Assembly (NCBI RefSeq): GCF_024713945.1
Contig: NC_134678.1
Location: forward strand, 6,076,001-6,140,000
Source: Dermatophagoides farinae
Taxonomy: Eukaryota > Arthropoda > Arachnida > Sarcoptiformes > Pyroglyphidae
DNA length: 64,000 nt
Direction: 5' to 3'
Position 1 is the stretch's first letter. Every line of letters begins with the position of its first letter. Made by a program: the position numbers and the translations under genes. The notes beneath the pieces are model-generated. The model saw only the letters and a program-made list of their open reading frames with translations, searched no databases and was not told where the DNA came from. Positions 1 to 13,390 of the stretch are shown one piece after another.

Positions 1-13
1 CTTTCTCACATTT

Positions 14-18
<5 letters not shown>

Positions 19-58
<40 letters not shown>
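19..58. repeat. (CT)20 dinucleotide microsatellite
   Basis: An uninterrupted CT run of about 40 bases lies close to the left edge of the window, just after a short T tract. It is probably intronic. Confidence 0.95.
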
Positions 59-62
<4 letters not shown>

Positions 63-760
63 CTCTTCATTTGTCGTCAAGTAAATTGTTCTTTGGTTTT
101 GGAGATTCTTTTTTCCTTTTTTTCTTATTCTTGTTTCAAATATACATTTATTCATTTATATTATTATTGTGTATTATATATCTTACTTATTTGTATACAA
201 ATGAATTAGTAATGGCTGTGATGATAATGATAATAAGAATAATAAGAATAATAATAACAACAACAACAACAACAACAACAAAGAAAAAAAGCAATTTATA
301 ACAATATAATCGTGATTCTATTCTGTATGGATGTAAGGATTTGTCATTAAGGTTTATAATAGGAACATGATGATGATGAGCTCATAAACAATCTAAATAT
401 TTATATGTGATGATGATGATGATGATATACAGAATAAAATGAGAAAAAAAACATTACATTGTCTTTATTGATAAATGATGAAAGTTTTACTTTACTTTTT
501 CGCTTGCTTGCTTGCTTACTTGTTTACCCGAGCCTAGATATATATATAGCGTAATATCGATATTATTTGTAGCATTCCCGTTATGTTCTATGAGAATGAA
601 AAAATGTTCATCATCTATTAGAAAAGATACAAAAGATTTTTTGGAACAACACATACACACACACACCAAACACAAATCGAATCACAAAAAAAATACAATA
701 CAATAATAACAAGAAATGCAACAGCCATTGCACAGACAATGGCAATGACAATGGATAACA

Positions 761-795
761 AAAAATAAAAATAAAAATAAAAATAAAAATAAAAT
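761..795. repeat. AAATA pentanucleotide tandem run
   Basis: About six near-perfect AAATA units occur in tandem in the non-coding stretch left of the first SCYL2 exon. Confidence 0.85.
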
Positions 796-1576
796 GAATG
801 GATGCTTTCATCAATGAACAAATAACCAGAAAAAAATACAAGAAAAAAAAGTACGATATAGATACTCACAAACAGTAAAATCTCAACAAAACACAAGAAA
901 ACAATACACACACACACACACAAATAGATAACTGATTTGGAACAATACACCATCAATTCATTCATTCATTCATTCACGTTTCATTGTGGTCATTTGTATT
1001 TTATGTTTGGTTCAATTCATTTTGTTTTGTATTGTGAATTTATGTCCATTTTGTGTGTGTGTGTGCTGGTGGTGGTGTTCGTTTTGTCCTCTCTTTTTTT
1101 TTTTTTTTTATTCAACTAAAGTGGGCCATAAATTAGCAACAATTCACAAATGAAACAACAACAAAAACAACAACAACAAAAACAGCATCAAAACATGTGT
1201 GAATAAACTAAATGTTTGAATGTGCAAAAAAAAACGAATTCATAAAAAAAATATTCAAGTGAGATTTGAACAAAAAAAACACGCATATAATTTACGATAT
1301 ATGATGATATAGCATAAAATTTAAGAAAAAAAAATTTTCTAAATTTAATTTGCTAAAAAAAACTGGAATATTCTAAAATATGTCTGTCTTTGTCTGTTTT
1401 GATTGTTATACCATACCAGACACACACACACACACACACACAGATTCATGACAATTTAAAAATTTTCTATCTCTCTTCACAATTTATTATTCTTTTCTTT
1501 CATATTTTTTTTTCACTCTCTCTCACCATTTCCTAATTCATTGCATTCATGCATTTTCATTTCCATTTTTTTTTAG

Positions 1577-1846
1577 TCCAAATATTTTGTCGATCCCAGT
1601 GTACAGGCCTTACATTATTTGGATATAATTCAAATGAAAGATTCTGTTCATAAATCAAATTTCTATCATAATTTAAAGAATCTTTTACCATCAATACCAA
1701 CGGCAAGTATATATATATATTTTTTTTCTTCTAATTTTAAAATTTAAAATTTATTGCTGCTAATCATTTATTTTAATTTTCAATTGTTATGAAATTTTTT
1801 TTTATTTTATTTTATTTTCAAAATTCATTCATGAAAATAATAATGA

Positions 1847-1882
<36 letters not shown>

Positions 1883-4800
1883 ATCATCAGAATGCACAAG
1901 AATTATTTCGTAATGAATAAATGAGTGTCTCTTTTTTTTTACAGCATCCACTGCTGTATATATTGTATTACATCTGTTTTTTTTGTTTGTTTGCTACTTT
2001 ATCCAATCAATACAGTTTATATTTACAGTTTTTGAATCTGTTATAAATAAAAAATAAGTGTTCAGTAAAGAAACCATATCAATATATTCACAAATAATAA
2101 TTATTTATGAGCTTTTTTTTGCATTCATTTCATTCTGCTTTGTGTGTGTGTGTGTGTGTGTGTGTGAAAGCAAAAAAAATGAACAGAATTATGGCAGTGA
2201 AGCCGACTTTTTCGTTGCACACACACACACACATGATCAATATATATTGTCATTATATTTATTATTATAATGCTCATTAATAATTGCAAGCAAACAAAAT
2301 ATTGAATCAAAACAATAAAGAATATATGAATCAAACAAACAAAAAACTATTGAAATTTTTTTTTCTGTTGTTGCTGTTGTTCTTTACACGTTATTATCGT
2401 ATGTTTATTCTTTTGTTTTTTTTTTTTTTGATGCATGGAAATTTAATATATATAATAAAAGTAGTTTCAATGTTAAATCAACATTTATCGATGTGCACTG
2501 CACATTAACACACAGACACACACGCACAAAGGAAATCCAGTACGGATCTAATCTTTTTCATGTAGATCTTATAGCCAATAATAATCAGCAATAGCAACAG
2601 CAACAGCAACAACGATACAATGATAATGATGATGATAACCTAATTGAAATGGAGCACTAAGCTAACAATAACAGTAACAGTAACAACAACAACAAAAAAA
2701 AGACCAATAACAATATTGTGAATTCCTGGGAATTGAAATTTACAATTTTTTTTTGCAAACGAATGCAATTTTCTTTATATATAATATATAATCGTTTATT
2801 ACGCTGTGTGTGTGTGTGTAAATGTGTGAATGAATTGTATAGAGAATAGGAGAGAAAAAACAAAATCGGATAAAAGAAATTATATTCGCTTCAAATGATT
2901 ATAATTACTATGATTATTTTTTATTATTATCATCATCATCATCATCATTATTATTATTTCAGATTGATCAGAATCTAATTTGTTGTTGATTATATATTCA
3001 TCCATGATGATGATGATTATAACTTTTAATTATTGTTTTCCAAATGGTTTTTTTTCTTCTTCTTCTCTTTTCATTATTATACACTACAATATATATAGAA
3101 ATTATGGTATCAACACATACTGCCATCGATGGTATGCGAATTAGAAAGTCCCGAAGTATTGGCTGCAGCATTACAACCAATCATTCATATGATCAATAGA
3201 TCTACATTGGAACAATTTCAAGAATTTATTCTACCATTTATTAAAAATATTTTTCAAATGCCAAAGTCTGTTCAAGTAAGTTTTGACATATGTAAAAATA
3301 TGTCTTTTTGTGCGTGTGTGTGTGTGTATTCATTCTTTTTTCTTCGATTATTCGATCGTTGATGATTGTTGTTGTTGTTGTTGTTGTGTTGCTAAATTAC
3401 GTATTTTTTTTCTTGCTTACTTGTCTGACGAATAATAAACATTTATCGAGTTTATTATGTTTGTTCATCAGAATTGATAATAATAATAATAATAATGAAG
3501 ATTATTGTCAATAATAATAATGTAGTGAATGAAAATGAAAATTTCATTGGAATTTTTGGCTTTGTTTGCCATTTCTATATTCTAATCAAAGAAAAAAAAT
3601 ATATATATATTGTCATCAAACAAATTCTAAGCATGTAAGAATTCATCAAGAAAAAAAAAACAAAATGAATGAATGAACGGATGAATTTAAAATTATGACA
3701 ATTTTGCCTTGTAATTCATTCAGTTGACATTCATTCCAATAATATGATAATTCTAAATTTAAGATCGACAATTTTATCATTCATTCATTCATTATTTCTA
3801 AGCAGAAAAAAAGATGATGATGATAAAATTCAAAATTTTTTTTTTTTTGATGATTGTCAAAATATAGTAGTAGTAGTAGTAGTTTATATGTGTATTAGCA
3901 TTGTTGCTTTTCTTCACCATTACCATGAAGATTATCATAATGATTATAATAATAATGATGATGATGATGATGATCATGACGTCAACACTCTTGATGATAT
4001 TTGATAATGATAATAATTCTCAAGAGTCATATTCTTCTAGTTTTTTTTTTTTCGTTTGTTTGTTTGTTTGTTCATTGTTAGTTTGATTAAAGAATTTCAA
4101 CTTACCGAATTTATTCTCTTCATTTTATTTTTTTTTTTTTTTTACATCATGCATACTCTACCACATACATACATACAAAATTCGTTTTTTGTTCTCCACC
4201 TTTTCTATGTAGTGAAACATTTTTTTTATTTCACTCTAGGCTTTTTCCTATGAATTCTTTTTTTTTCTTTTTTACGGATTTTAAAATGTAATATAATAGT
4301 AATATATATAAAAAAAACCAAATGAAAATCTGAAATCTAAATTTTCGAAATGTATGTAAGCTTCATTATCATCATCATCATCGTTTTTGCTCACATTTCA
4401 TGTAATATTATTCTACAGTGTTTGCAACTTTCTTTTTTTTTGTTTACATTGTTCTTTGGTTCTTTTTTTTAACAATTCTACCCTCATTTAGTAGTAATAC
4501 GTAGTCTCTCTCTCTCTTTTTCTCTACCCATGTATACTGCACTAATGCGATATTTCCCTTTCTTTTCAACATAAATGAAAAATTCTACAATTCATTTCTA
4601 TAACTTGAAAGAGGGGGAGAGAGAGAGAGACATAAGTCAAGTTAGTTAAATTCTCATACCAAAAGAATCAAGAAGCAAACTTACAAAATAAAATATATAT
4701 TAAAGTACCATGAAGAATCTATTAGTGAATTTACTAAAATAGAAAATAGAATAGGCGAGAAATAGAATAAGAATAAGAATAAGAATAAGAATAGAAATAG

Positions 4801-7800
4801 AATACCACACATATACATGCACACATAAGAATCAATAAAATTGCTGAAAATGACAGTTTTTTTTCCATTTCATTCGTTTGTTAGTTTGTTCAAAAAAAAA
4901 AAAAAAATATATATCTAGAAAAATGAACGATTTTTTTCTGAAAAAAATGACTGAAAATGACAATTTTTATTTTTATGTGCGTGTGTGTGTGTGTGTGTGT
5001 ACCAAGAAATTCGAAAAAAATAATAATAATAATCGATCGATTTTGTTGTTATGCTTCATTTTTCATTTGCCAATTTTGTCATCATCATCATCGTCTTCGT
5101 ATGAATGTCGTGTCCTGTCCTGTCCTGTCCTGTCCCGTTCCGGGTGTTTCCATTTGAAATACGTATTTTCAAATTGGAAATCATCAACATCATGATCGAA
5201 CAAAATCGAAGGCTACCGTTACATTACTGGAAAATATTGACATACTGATGTTAAAAACATGTACAAGTGATTTTTTCCGTACGGAAATTGTGCCAATGAT
5301 ATGCAATGCATTTGATTCAAGTACACCACAGATTCAGGTATGTATATTGATTCTTTTTTTTTCTCATGGTGTTCTGTTCTTATCATCCTATATGTATAAT
5401 GACATTGATTTACATTTTACCATTTTATTCATTACACACTGATAATGCTATTGACCATTTATTTGAAAAATCAATCGTTTTTTTTCTTTCATCATCAATG
5501 TTATCACAGAATTTGAATGCTTTAGGCATTGACATTATTATGATAGTAGAATGGTCTGGTTTTTTGGTGATTTTTGTTAATATTTCACTAGATTTTTTTT
5601 GCATATTTTTCATATATTAATGTTCATTAATCTGGATGACATGGCACTTAAAGTGTTAATAATATTTATTTTACCGTTATATCTAAAACATTCTAATTCA
5701 CTGAATGTAGATAGATACCTATAGCTATTGTATTGCTAATTAAGACACCTTATATAACTTCTATATATCAGGAAAAAAAATAACATAATCCTTCGATCAT
5801 ATTAGCACCAACTTTACAGACAACAAAAAAAAAAAAAAAATGAAAGTAGAAGTTGGTCTGCAATCTGTCAATAGTTGGTAGGAATGAACACATTTGATTT
5901 GCAAGACTGGCCGACTAGTCGGTGTAATGTAGCCAAAGCTTAAGGATCAGATTCAGAAAAAAAACATGAAAAAAAACATTCTAAACACATCAATTAGTTT
6001 GATAGACAGACAATCGATATTTTTTCAATCGATATTTAGATATAGACTAAAAGTTGATTGAATTCCAATTAATCATCAGTGTTTTGATGGTGGGAAAGGT
6101 CGGGGGGGGAGTAGATAGAAAAAATGATTGTCGAACATTTATTTATTATTATTTATCATTACTATATGTCTTTATTTTGATTCTCAAATAATTTTATTCT
6201 TGTTCATTCTTTTTTTTTTCTCCGCCCATTCATTTATTTGTACGTCTATCATTGTCATATATTTTCCGGGATATCTTTTCAATCGATATACTTATACACA
6301 TGTGTGTGTGTGTATGGGCGTCATTTTTATGGAATTTTTTGAACTTTTCTGAACTGCCACAACATCATCAAAACATTAACATCGATACACCGAACACCAA
6401 AAAAAAACGACCAATCGAATCAAAATAAAAAATAAAAAAAAAAAAAATAGTCGGCAGCAATGTCGGCCTTATCACAAGTGATTGATCATCTGGATGAAGT
6501 AACCATTAGGCGAATGATTTTACCAAAAACTAAACAACTGTTTGACATCAATGCCGATGTTAAGGTATGATATAGATACACACACACACACATGTGACAA
6601 GGTAGCTCATTGATCTTTTTCTCTTTTTTCTCTTTTTCTTCATGATAATTTATTCTATTTCTTCATATGCACCAACTTTCATTTTCTTCAAAAAAAACAA
6701 AAAAAAAAAAAAAAAAAAACAAACACTACCGTTGGCTATATATATTGATCATTTACAATTATTATTATTATTAATATCAAACAAAATTGATCGATTTTTT
6801 TCAAATTGATTCAATCTGATTCATCATGATTCTATTATCATCGTACACATCACAAATAAATATCAATGGAATGGGGGACGGTGGAAAAAAAATTGAATTC
6901 CGATACTTTTTTTTTACACGTTCATTTAACATTTTCATAGATTCAAATCAATATATTGATATGTATTGAAAAAGTTATTGGAAATCTAGACAAATCCGAT
7001 ATACTTGATGATGTATTACCTATGATTATGCGTGCCCGTATACAAGATGTTTCCGTTTTGATTATAGTGATAAGTAAATTCATCATTATCGATTTTTTTC
7101 TTGTGATTTGTGAGTGAATTTTATTTTCTTTTTCTTTCAAAATAGACATATGTAAATTAATGATGATGGACACGAAAAAATATGGCATTACAGTCAATAT
7201 TTTGGCAATGAAAATTATGCCTGCATTAGTACCGGCATTGGCTAATGTTAATTTAAATATAGATGAAGTAAGTAAATATTTATTTGTTCATTCTCTTTTT
7301 GACAAGATGTTTTTTTTCGTGGGTGATGGCAAAGGAAAAACAAAAATCTTTATTGAAAATTGATTGTTTTTTTTTTGTTTTGTTTCATTTGTTACTTTTC
7401 AGTTCAATGATCTGGTCAGTTTATTAAATGAAATGTTGACATATGTTGCTAAAACTCAACGAAATAAATTGGTGCTAGAGAAAAATAATAATATAACTGT
7501 GACGACAATCAAAATTCCTGAAATGTAAGTTCCAATATATTATTTGCATAACATTTTCTAATCTCTCGTTCTTCTTTTTTTTTTTTTTTTTTTTTTGTTA
7601 GTACCGAATCATTACGAGAATCGAATACAACATTAAATAATATAAATTCATTAGGATCATATCCTCATCGTCCACCATCATTACGTCTTGAATCAAGACG
7701 TACATCAATCAGTATGGATGATGTTGTTCGTCGTGCTTCCCTTACATCAGCTGCTTCCAGTCCAGATTCAAATCTACTTCGTGTACAAGCTCATTTACCT

Positions 7801-8666
7801 GGTCGTCGTCATTCGGATAATACAATATTACCACCTAGAATTTTAGTTGCACCATCAACTCCTACCACTTCGTTTTCATTGTCAAGAGGACCAAGCACAA
7901 GTAATTTAAATGCACGTCGTCATTCATCAATTGTTGGATTGAAAGAGATGAAAGATTCAAAAAATTTCATTCCCAATATACCAAAGGCAAGTTTTTTTTC
8001 CATTCTATTTTTTTTTATTTCATTCTATTCATCATTCAATAAAACACATTGATTCGCTGATATACTATTTGATTATTCTAATCATGTATTCTATTTTTTT
8101 TCTCTTTCCTTTTTTTTTCTTTGATTCATTTTGTTTTTTTTTTCAAAAAAAAAACTTTTTTTTTTGCCCTTCACTTTTTGATTCGATTGGTAACAAACAA
8201 CCTACATACAACACACACACACAGATTTCCCATAACATATCCAACAATCTTGGTATTGAATCATTTTTATCAAGTCGTTCAAGCGGTCGTCGATATTCAG
8301 CTGTACCAACATTTGATAAACTTAATTTTTCATCATCATCATCATCATCATCACATCATCATAAGAATACAAGCACAAATCTATTACAGACTATCGGCAC
8401 TGGTGTGGTAAGTGTAAATAAAATGTATACATACACATACACATTTTACATTACAATATATCGATTTACATTATTTACATATATTGAATATATAATCTTC
8501 ATCTATTCAGATTTGTTTTATACAAATTCAAATCTTTAAAACAAAAACAAAAAAAAAAAATATCACATATGGATTTGATCGCTAAGTCAATAAACTTTTT
8601 TTTTCTTTTTTTTGTTTTGTTTTCTATTCATTTTCTTCCAATTCATAGCAACAACTATTCAAATGA
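1577..8666 (+). CDS. SCYL2: SCY1-like pseudokinase 2 (SCYL2), 3' part
   Basis: SCYL2/CVAK104 is a kinase-like protein of clathrin-coated vesicles and endosome-Golgi traffic. Exons in the window are 1577-1702, 3099-3275, 5212-5337, 6451-6564, 6941-7073, 7146-7267, 7403-7524, 7602-7986, 8225-8407 and 8649-8666, giving 501 residues; all phases agree if the first exon is read in frame from 1577. The kinase-like domain lies to the left, outside the window. The first seven exons encode HEAT-like repeats that align with human SCYL2 (seen: LVSLLNEML, DILDDVLP, KKYGIT). The C-terminal tail from 7602 on is Ser/Arg-rich with five RRxS motifs and ends in QQLFK. It is shorter than the vertebrate clathrin/AP-2-binding tail, as I recall it. 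Two introns (1703-3098 and 7987-8224) start with GC instead of GT, and the acceptor before 6451 lies in an A-rich tract. The 7 kb span is mostly introns with simple repeats. Confidence 0.92.
1841..1881. repeat. GAT/GGT trinucleotide run in an SCYL2 intron
   Basis: A GAT run passes into a GGT run without a gap. It lies inside the 1396-bp GC-AG intron. Confidence 0.9.
2140..2166. repeat. (TG)n microsatellite in an SCYL2 intron
   Basis: About 13 TG units occur in the same intron, followed at 2218-2234 by a short CA run. Confidence 0.9.
4765..4794. repeat. (GAATAA)5 hexanucleotide repeat
   Basis: Five tandem GAATAA units lie in the SCYL2 intron between exons 3099-3275 and 5212-5337. Confidence 0.9.
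5111..5135. repeat. (TGTCC)5 pentanucleotide repeat
   Basis: Five perfect TGTCC units lie about 75 bp upstream of the SCYL2 exon at 5212. This C-rich run stands out against the AT-rich surroundings. Confidence 0.92.
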
Positions 8667-9510
8667 ATGATGTTCCTGAAACAAAGCTGGTCCATATACA
8701 TAGATTTATCATGAAGAAAAAAAATTCATGATATTCAATCTTCACTTGAACATACATCAATCTGAGATAACGAAAAAGAAAAATCATTCTTTTTTTTCGT
8801 CATCGTAACAAAAATCTACATTTATGTCCACGTTCAACACAAACGCACACACATTTTATGCAAAATTCTCCAAAAAAAAGAAAGAAAAAAAGAAATTTGA
8901 CCAAAGAATTGACTAAAAAGTATTATTATTTGAACCATTTAAAGTGGACTATGAATGTGCACGATCAAACATCTTTATCAGCAAATGAAAAAAAAAAGAA
9001 AAAGAAATATGGCATGATATTTGGACAATTTTTTCGGTACAATGATATGAACGATAAATAAAATGAAACTCAATGATGAATTTTCAAACGTGATATTCAA
9101 CATGATCATCATTATTTATATATGAAGCCATATCATGTCATAATGTTCAGTTTTCATTCATTGAAAAACATGAAACCAAAACATAATTACTTAATCATCA
9201 TATATGTATTGATTATAAATTTCTATTTCGAAAGCCGAGCCAATCAATCAATATATTTTCGATTGATACATTTTAATAACTTCTAACCTTCATACACACA
9301 CATAAATACACTTTTATGCCAAAAAAAAAACATTAAACCACTCAATCAACATGAAATTTTCTTTTCACATTTCGGCTCACTAAAACGATATAGAACGATT
9401 ATATTTGTACCGAGATTGATGAGATAGTGTTCACCAAAAAAAAAATTGCTCATTCAAATTAATATTATTTCCAATAATTTAATCCAAATTATCAATTTAT
9501 CAATCAATCG

Positions 9511-9547
<37 letters not shown>

Positions 9548-10386
9548 ACAAGTTATTCAATGGATGATTTTTTTTCTTTCTTGTTCGTTTTTTTTTCTTC
9601 TCTCACAAATTCATTTGCAACAACAAAAATCACTAAAAAGGTTATCCACATTTAACATTTCATTCATCACATTTTACGTAATTTAAGTGTTTTCAAAATG
9701 AATATTTTTTTAATTGTTATCGCTATTTATTTGTTAATCCGTTTATTGATGATCATAATTATTTGATTGATTTATTTCGATTTTTCTTTTTTTTCCAGTT
9801 ATTGTTATCCGATTAGGATTGTTAATATTGATTAATTAATGAATGACAATTGACCACATTTATATACAGACACACACACACACACATTCACTCACAAGAA
9901 ACTATTCATTTTTATCAAATATGGAAAAGCTCAAGCAAAATAATGATGAACCATCAATGATCATTGGTTTTTTATGGTTCAAAATATCTTTTTCGATATT
10001 TAATTCGGATATATATACATAGTTAGCATATGGATAGTATTTTTAAAGAAAATTTTATGTCAATAATAATATTAATTATTAATAATAATAATAATTTTTC
10101 ATGTTGAAAATTTGAAAAAAAAATTTCGAGTCTTAGTTTCATTTTAGAACCATAGATGGTGTCAGCATTGATGAGTTCTATCATCACTAAATATATACAA
10201 ACAAATAATAAAAGTAGTGTATGCGTGCATGTGTGTGCCACTATATATATATATAAATAAAGTATAAAAGTTACCATTCAAACTTGATAAAAATCAACAT
10301 TTGTGATAATTTGTGTCGACGTTTTTGTTTTACGATTTAATTGAATTTTTTTTTTGTAACGTTTGTTAATTACTAGTGTGATCATC
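8667..10386. other. SCYL2 3' flank and ESD upstream region, no gene seen
   Basis: This 1.7 kb holds the 3' UTR of SCYL2, a long CA run at 9511-9544 and the upstream region of ESD. I found no open frame with recognisable protein content and no RNA gene. A short ATG-led extension (10363-10386) is in frame with ESD, but the family start is better matched at 10387. Confidence 0.6.
9511..9544. repeat. (CA)n microsatellite
   Basis: About 17 CA units lie between SCYL2 and ESD. Confidence 0.93.
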
Positions 10387-11312
10387 ATGGCTCAATTTCA
10401 GCGTATTTCAAGATCGAAATGTTTTGGTGGTTTTCAAGAAGTTTATTCATTTTTTAGCAAAGAACTTCAATGTACAACTCGATTCTCGATTTATATTCCA
10501 CCGAATGTAAACAAAGAAAATCCGGCTCCAGTTTTATATTGGCTTTCAGGATTAACCTGTACTGAAGAGAATTTCATTATTAAATCTGGTTTTCAACGAT
10601 ATGCAGCAGAATTTAATCTGGTTGTCGTTGGTCCTGACACTAGCCCACGTGGTTGTAATATCGAAGGTGAAGATAAAGATTGGGATTTTGGAACGGGTGC
10701 TGGATTTTATGTAGATGCAACAACTGAAAATTATAAAAACCATTATCGCATGTATTCCTATGTTGTAAATGAACTTCCTACTGTTGTGGAAGAAAATTTC
10801 CCGGTCATTCAAGGACTTCGTTCAATATCTGGTCATAGTATGGGTGGTCATGGTGCTTTAATTTGTGGTATTAAAAATCCTGGATTATACAAAAGCGTTT
10901 CGGCATTTGCACCAATCAGTAATCCGATCGCCAGTCCATGGGGACAGAAATGTTTCAAAGGATATATTGGTGAAAATCAAGAAGATTGGAAACAATGGGA
11001 TGCAACCGAATTGATTGGCAAATATAATGGTCCAGATCTTCATCTGATGATCGATCAGGTATTTTGTATTTAAATTTTTTAAAAATTGTTTTATTAATTT
11101 CATTAATTTAATTTGATTATCATTGACAGGGTTCTGAAGATCCATATTTGGACCATTTGTTTCCGGATAATTTTGTTGAAATGTGTAAAAAATATTCCAT
11201 ACCATTGGATTATCAATGTCAAAATGGATATGATCATGGTTATTTTTTTGTCGGCACATTTCTTCAACGACATTTAAAAATGCATGCAGATGTGTTGAAA
11301 TCTTCAAAATAA
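10387..11312 (+). CDS. ESD: S-formylglutathione hydrolase (esterase D)
   Basis: ESD hydrolyses S-formylglutathione to glutathione and formate, the last step of glutathione-dependent formaldehyde detoxification in the cytosol. There are two exons, 10387-11058 and 11130-11312, with one 71-bp intron, giving 284 residues against 282 in human. It is an alpha/beta hydrolase with the nucleophile elbow GHSMGGHG (Ser151), a probable catalytic Asp228 and His260 in GYDHGYFF. The family signatures [18 protein letters not shown] and [10 protein letters not shown] are intact. I chose the ATG at 10387 because it gives [15 protein letters not shown], which matches the family N-terminus; an in-frame ATG at 10363 would add eight residues. 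It stands alone, with no co-directional partner nearby. Nothing looks broken. Confidence 0.96.
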
Positions 11313-13353
11313 ACATGGAATCAAAATTATTTTGAAATCTAATCTAATCAAGAAAAGAATATAATTATGATTTTCCACAAACAAATCTGTTCAAAACAAA
11401 TTTTTTTTACCGAAAATAAACAAAAAAAATTTGTTCATAAATCTTTGCGAAAGACAAAAAAAAAATAAAAAACGTGACAAGAAAACAATTTGTTATAAAT
11501 AATAATAAAAAAATCGATTCATATTGATCATCATCATCATCTTCGTTGCCGTTGTCACAATTCTACTGGTAAATTGTCAACTTATTTTTTTTTCTCTCAA
11601 CTAAACCGTTGTAAATTGGCTTTATTTGCTCGAAATTAAGTTAATGGCTGAAACTTCATTGGGTCCAGTTGGGTTTTGTCAATACTTATTTGCAATATGG
11701 CTTGACAATTTTTTTTTTCGTAAATTTTTTCTCTTTTATTACATCATAAAAAATATTTGTTTTTTCTACATTCGTTTTGTTTATTCTGAAATTTTTTTTT
11801 CGCGCGCTCGCACTTGTTTACTTTTCATTAGTAGCAAAATGCGTTCACTTTTCCAATGTTTGCGTGGTTATCACATTTTTTTTTTTTTTTTTTTTGAAAA
11901 AAAAAAATTTATTTCAGAAGCCAGTTTTTTACGTGTTTTCAGAAAATGCTTTTCAAAAAAATTTTAAAGAATTAAAACGTTCAAATAATGAGATTGATGA
12001 CATGCAAAAATTTTTTTTCATCTTCAAGTAATACAAGCATATTTATTGCAGTTATTGATAATAATGATCGACATTGATTTAAATTGGCAAAAGATTCATT
12101 TTTTTAAAAAACAAAAACATCGTATAAATAAAAATTAATCAGCTTATAAACATCCTATTAGTATTCTAAACGACATTCTATGAGAACAAAAAAATGAAAA
12201 TAAAACGGGTTAAGATCAAAAAATAAAAAATTTTCATTTTTCATAGAATTTTTCAGAATAATATATTAACCATTTATTTAGTATATTCAGAAATCTTTCC
12301 AAAAAAATTTATCATCATTCACTATGAACTTTGACATTGTAGAATATGCGAGAAAAAAAAGATAAACGAGAATAAGAATTTAAAAAAAACAATGCAATTT
12401 TGAATTTACAGAATGCAAACCGACATAAAACTGTTTCATCATCATCATCATTTATCAAATATTTATTTCGCTATTTTATTTGGTTACAGATTTTCGAATA
12501 ATAATAATAATAATAAAGAATAATAGTTGTTGTATTTATATAAATGTGAAAAGAATTGCAATATATTGGAATTTAGCTATACCGGTTTGCATCGTTGATG
12601 ATATATCGATTTGAAATCTTCTTCATTCGAAAGTGTTCGTGTGTATGTCTGTCTATGTGAATAGTGTATGAATGAATGAATAAACATTTGCTGTGAACAT
12701 TGGAATAATATAGCAGAAAACTGTCGTTTAATTTTATCATCATTTTTTTCATTTTGGTCATGTGAAACCTTTTTTTTTATTGTATGTATGTATGTGTTTG
12801 GTTTGGTTATTTGGTTATTTCTCATATACATTATATAATGTCAAGAATTTTTTTTTCTATATTATTATATGCTAAAGCTAAACCAAGACGAATGACTATA
12901 GATGGATGGATGGATGAATTCGAATCATTTATCCATTTATTAAAGTAACAGAAAAAAAAGAATTCAAAAAATATTCATTGAACACATTTAGAACTTTGAA
13001 TTATCATCATCATCATTCACAATAACAGTTTCGACAAGAATTGATATTCGTATCTTTTACGTTGTCATCATCATCATCATCATCATCATCATTCTTGAGA
13101 ATATCAAATGTTGGTGGATGTTCATCTCTTACAAATCATTGAACACATAAATATATCAAAATCAATCAAATTCATTCAAAGAAGAGCGAGAGTGAGTGAG
13201 TGAGTGAGTGAACTTTTTTTTTCTCTATCATTTTTCTTCTTTTTTTTTGCCTCATATTCACAATGATAATTGATGGATTCAACAATTCATGTGAATATAA
13301 TATGAATGAATCGTTGGCCAATAATAATTCTCTCTGTCTATTGGTGTGTCGAT

Positions 13354-13360
<7 letters not shown>

Positions 13361-13384
<24 letters not shown>
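13361..13384. repeat. (GA)n microsatellite
   Basis: About 12 GA units, bordered by imperfect GAGACA units. Confidence 0.9.

Positions 13385-13390
<6 letters not shown>

Larger units (their letters stand above)
1..1576. other. Repeat-rich non-coding stretch, probably an SCYL2 intron
   Basis: I see no supported exon here. The stretch holds a (CT)20 tract at 19-58, AAC and GAT trinucleotide runs, an AAATA pentamer run near 761-795 and CA/TG runs. The open frames are low-complexity translations rich in Phe, Ile and Thr. The first coding exon to the right (1577) begins in the middle of SCYL2 with its kinase part missing, so this region is most simply the 3' part of a long SCYL2 intron whose upstream exons lie left of the window. 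Confidence 0.6.

Noticed and set aside
1841-1881. Tandem GAT/GGT and other short repeats as a possible CRISPR or satellite array
   Set aside because: They are simple microsatellites without spacers; the genome is eukaryotic.
10363-10386. Upstream in-frame ATG of ESD as start
   Set aside because: It would add MLITSVII before the family-like start MAQFQRIS; the ATG at 10387 matches the usual N-terminus better.
11626-12031. Overlapping Phe-rich open frames after ESD
   Set aside because: They come from T-rich DNA and read as poly-Phe hydrophobic strings without motifs.
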